From an uncultured Comamonas sp. (GTDB taxonomy: Bacteria > Pseudomonadota > Gammaproteobacteria > Burkholderiales > Burkholderiaceae_C), in contig CABIIJ010000028.1 in assembly GCA_902175065.1 (NCBI GenBank), positions 31,402 to 95,401 of the forward strand: 64,000 bases of DNA, given 5' to 3'. The notes under the pieces were generated by a model. The model worked only from the letters and a program-made list of their open reading frames with translations. It ran no database searches and was not told where the DNA came from. Below, one piece after another: positions 63,933-64,000 of this stretch. Each line of letters starts with the position of its first letter. The first letter of the stretch is position 1. The translations under genes were made by a program, and so were the position numbers.

Positions 63933-64000
63933 ATGCCGCCTGACTTACCCGGTTTGCCACCCCGCTTTTCCCTCGTCCTGGCCCCCTGGGCCTGCCACCC
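63933..64000 (+). CDS. Possible start of a further gene, cut by the window end
   Basis: An ATG at 63933, 18 bp after flgN, opens a frame with 22 codons (MPPDLPGLPPRFSLVLAPWA) to the end of the window. There is no clear ribosome-binding site. Too short to identify. Confidence 0.25.
   Translation, partial: MPPDLPGLPPRFSLVLAPWACH

Overview
The window is a GC-rich chromosomal segment that looks like a betaproteobacterium of the order Burkholderiales, most likely family Comamonadaceae. This rests on gene order (an mla block followed by ibaG-murA-hisG-hisD, short-form HisG), on dispersed hairpin repeats I associate with that family, and on protein resemblance; no database search was possible. No rRNA, tRNA or CRISPR array was seen.

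Region 1 (1-8333): after a fosmidomycin-resistance-type exporter and a TehA-type carrier comes a chromosomal integron. A tyrosine integrase of the IntI type (7335-8333, +) sits at the right end. About ten gene cassettes run leftwards from an attI-like core (7209-7215), separated by recognisable attC sites of 57-60 bp that decay towards the distal end. The cassettes carry unknown proteins, a 510-residue P-loop ATPase, two related cassettes without a convincing gene, one very small gene in reverse orientation, a YqaE/Pmp3-type membrane peptide, CsaA and YjdM. The integrase ends 20 bp from hisD, where I would expect the rest of a his operon.

Region 2 (8354-19945, all minus): mlaF-E-D-A-C-B (lipid asymmetry transport), an ABC-2 exporter pair, ibaG, murA, hisG, hisD; upstream of these is a polar amino-acid ABC transporter with an internal terminator after its binding-protein gene.

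Region 3 (20050-36907): housekeeping and accessory genes, including ybeY, a probable reactive-sulfur cluster (ArsR with a two-cysteine pair, DUF2892 protein, AhpD-like protein, TauE-like carrier), Ppx/GppA, dTDP-rhamnose genes without rfbB, coaX, a BON-LysM protein, an RpiR regulator, periplasmic asparaginase, rep helicase, OmpLA and glutamate dehydrogenase. Two 266-bp MITE-like elements with perfect 31-bp terminal inverted repeats and 3-bp target duplications lie here, plus a decayed third end.

Region 4 (36954-42006): glmS with a diverged scrap of a second glmS tail beside it, an Lrp-type regulator, a dispersed triple-hairpin repeat, a DMT exporter and its divergent LysR regulator.

Region 5 (42028-50158): a lower-GC minor-pilin operon pilE-fimT-pilV-pilW-pilX-pilY1, bracketed by a 28-bp direct repeat that is the 3' end of the neighbouring HDOD gene. 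A heptanucleotide repeat (six copies) lies exactly between a candidate start codon and the prepilin leader of pilW and puts them out of frame, so pilW looks like a phase-variable contingency gene caught in the OFF state.

Region 6 (50134-64000): an HDOD protein, then the flagellar hook-basal-body cluster flgL-K-J-I-H-G-F-E-D-C-B on the minus strand and divergent flgA, flgM and flgN on the plus strand, with a textbook sigma-28 promoter before flgM.
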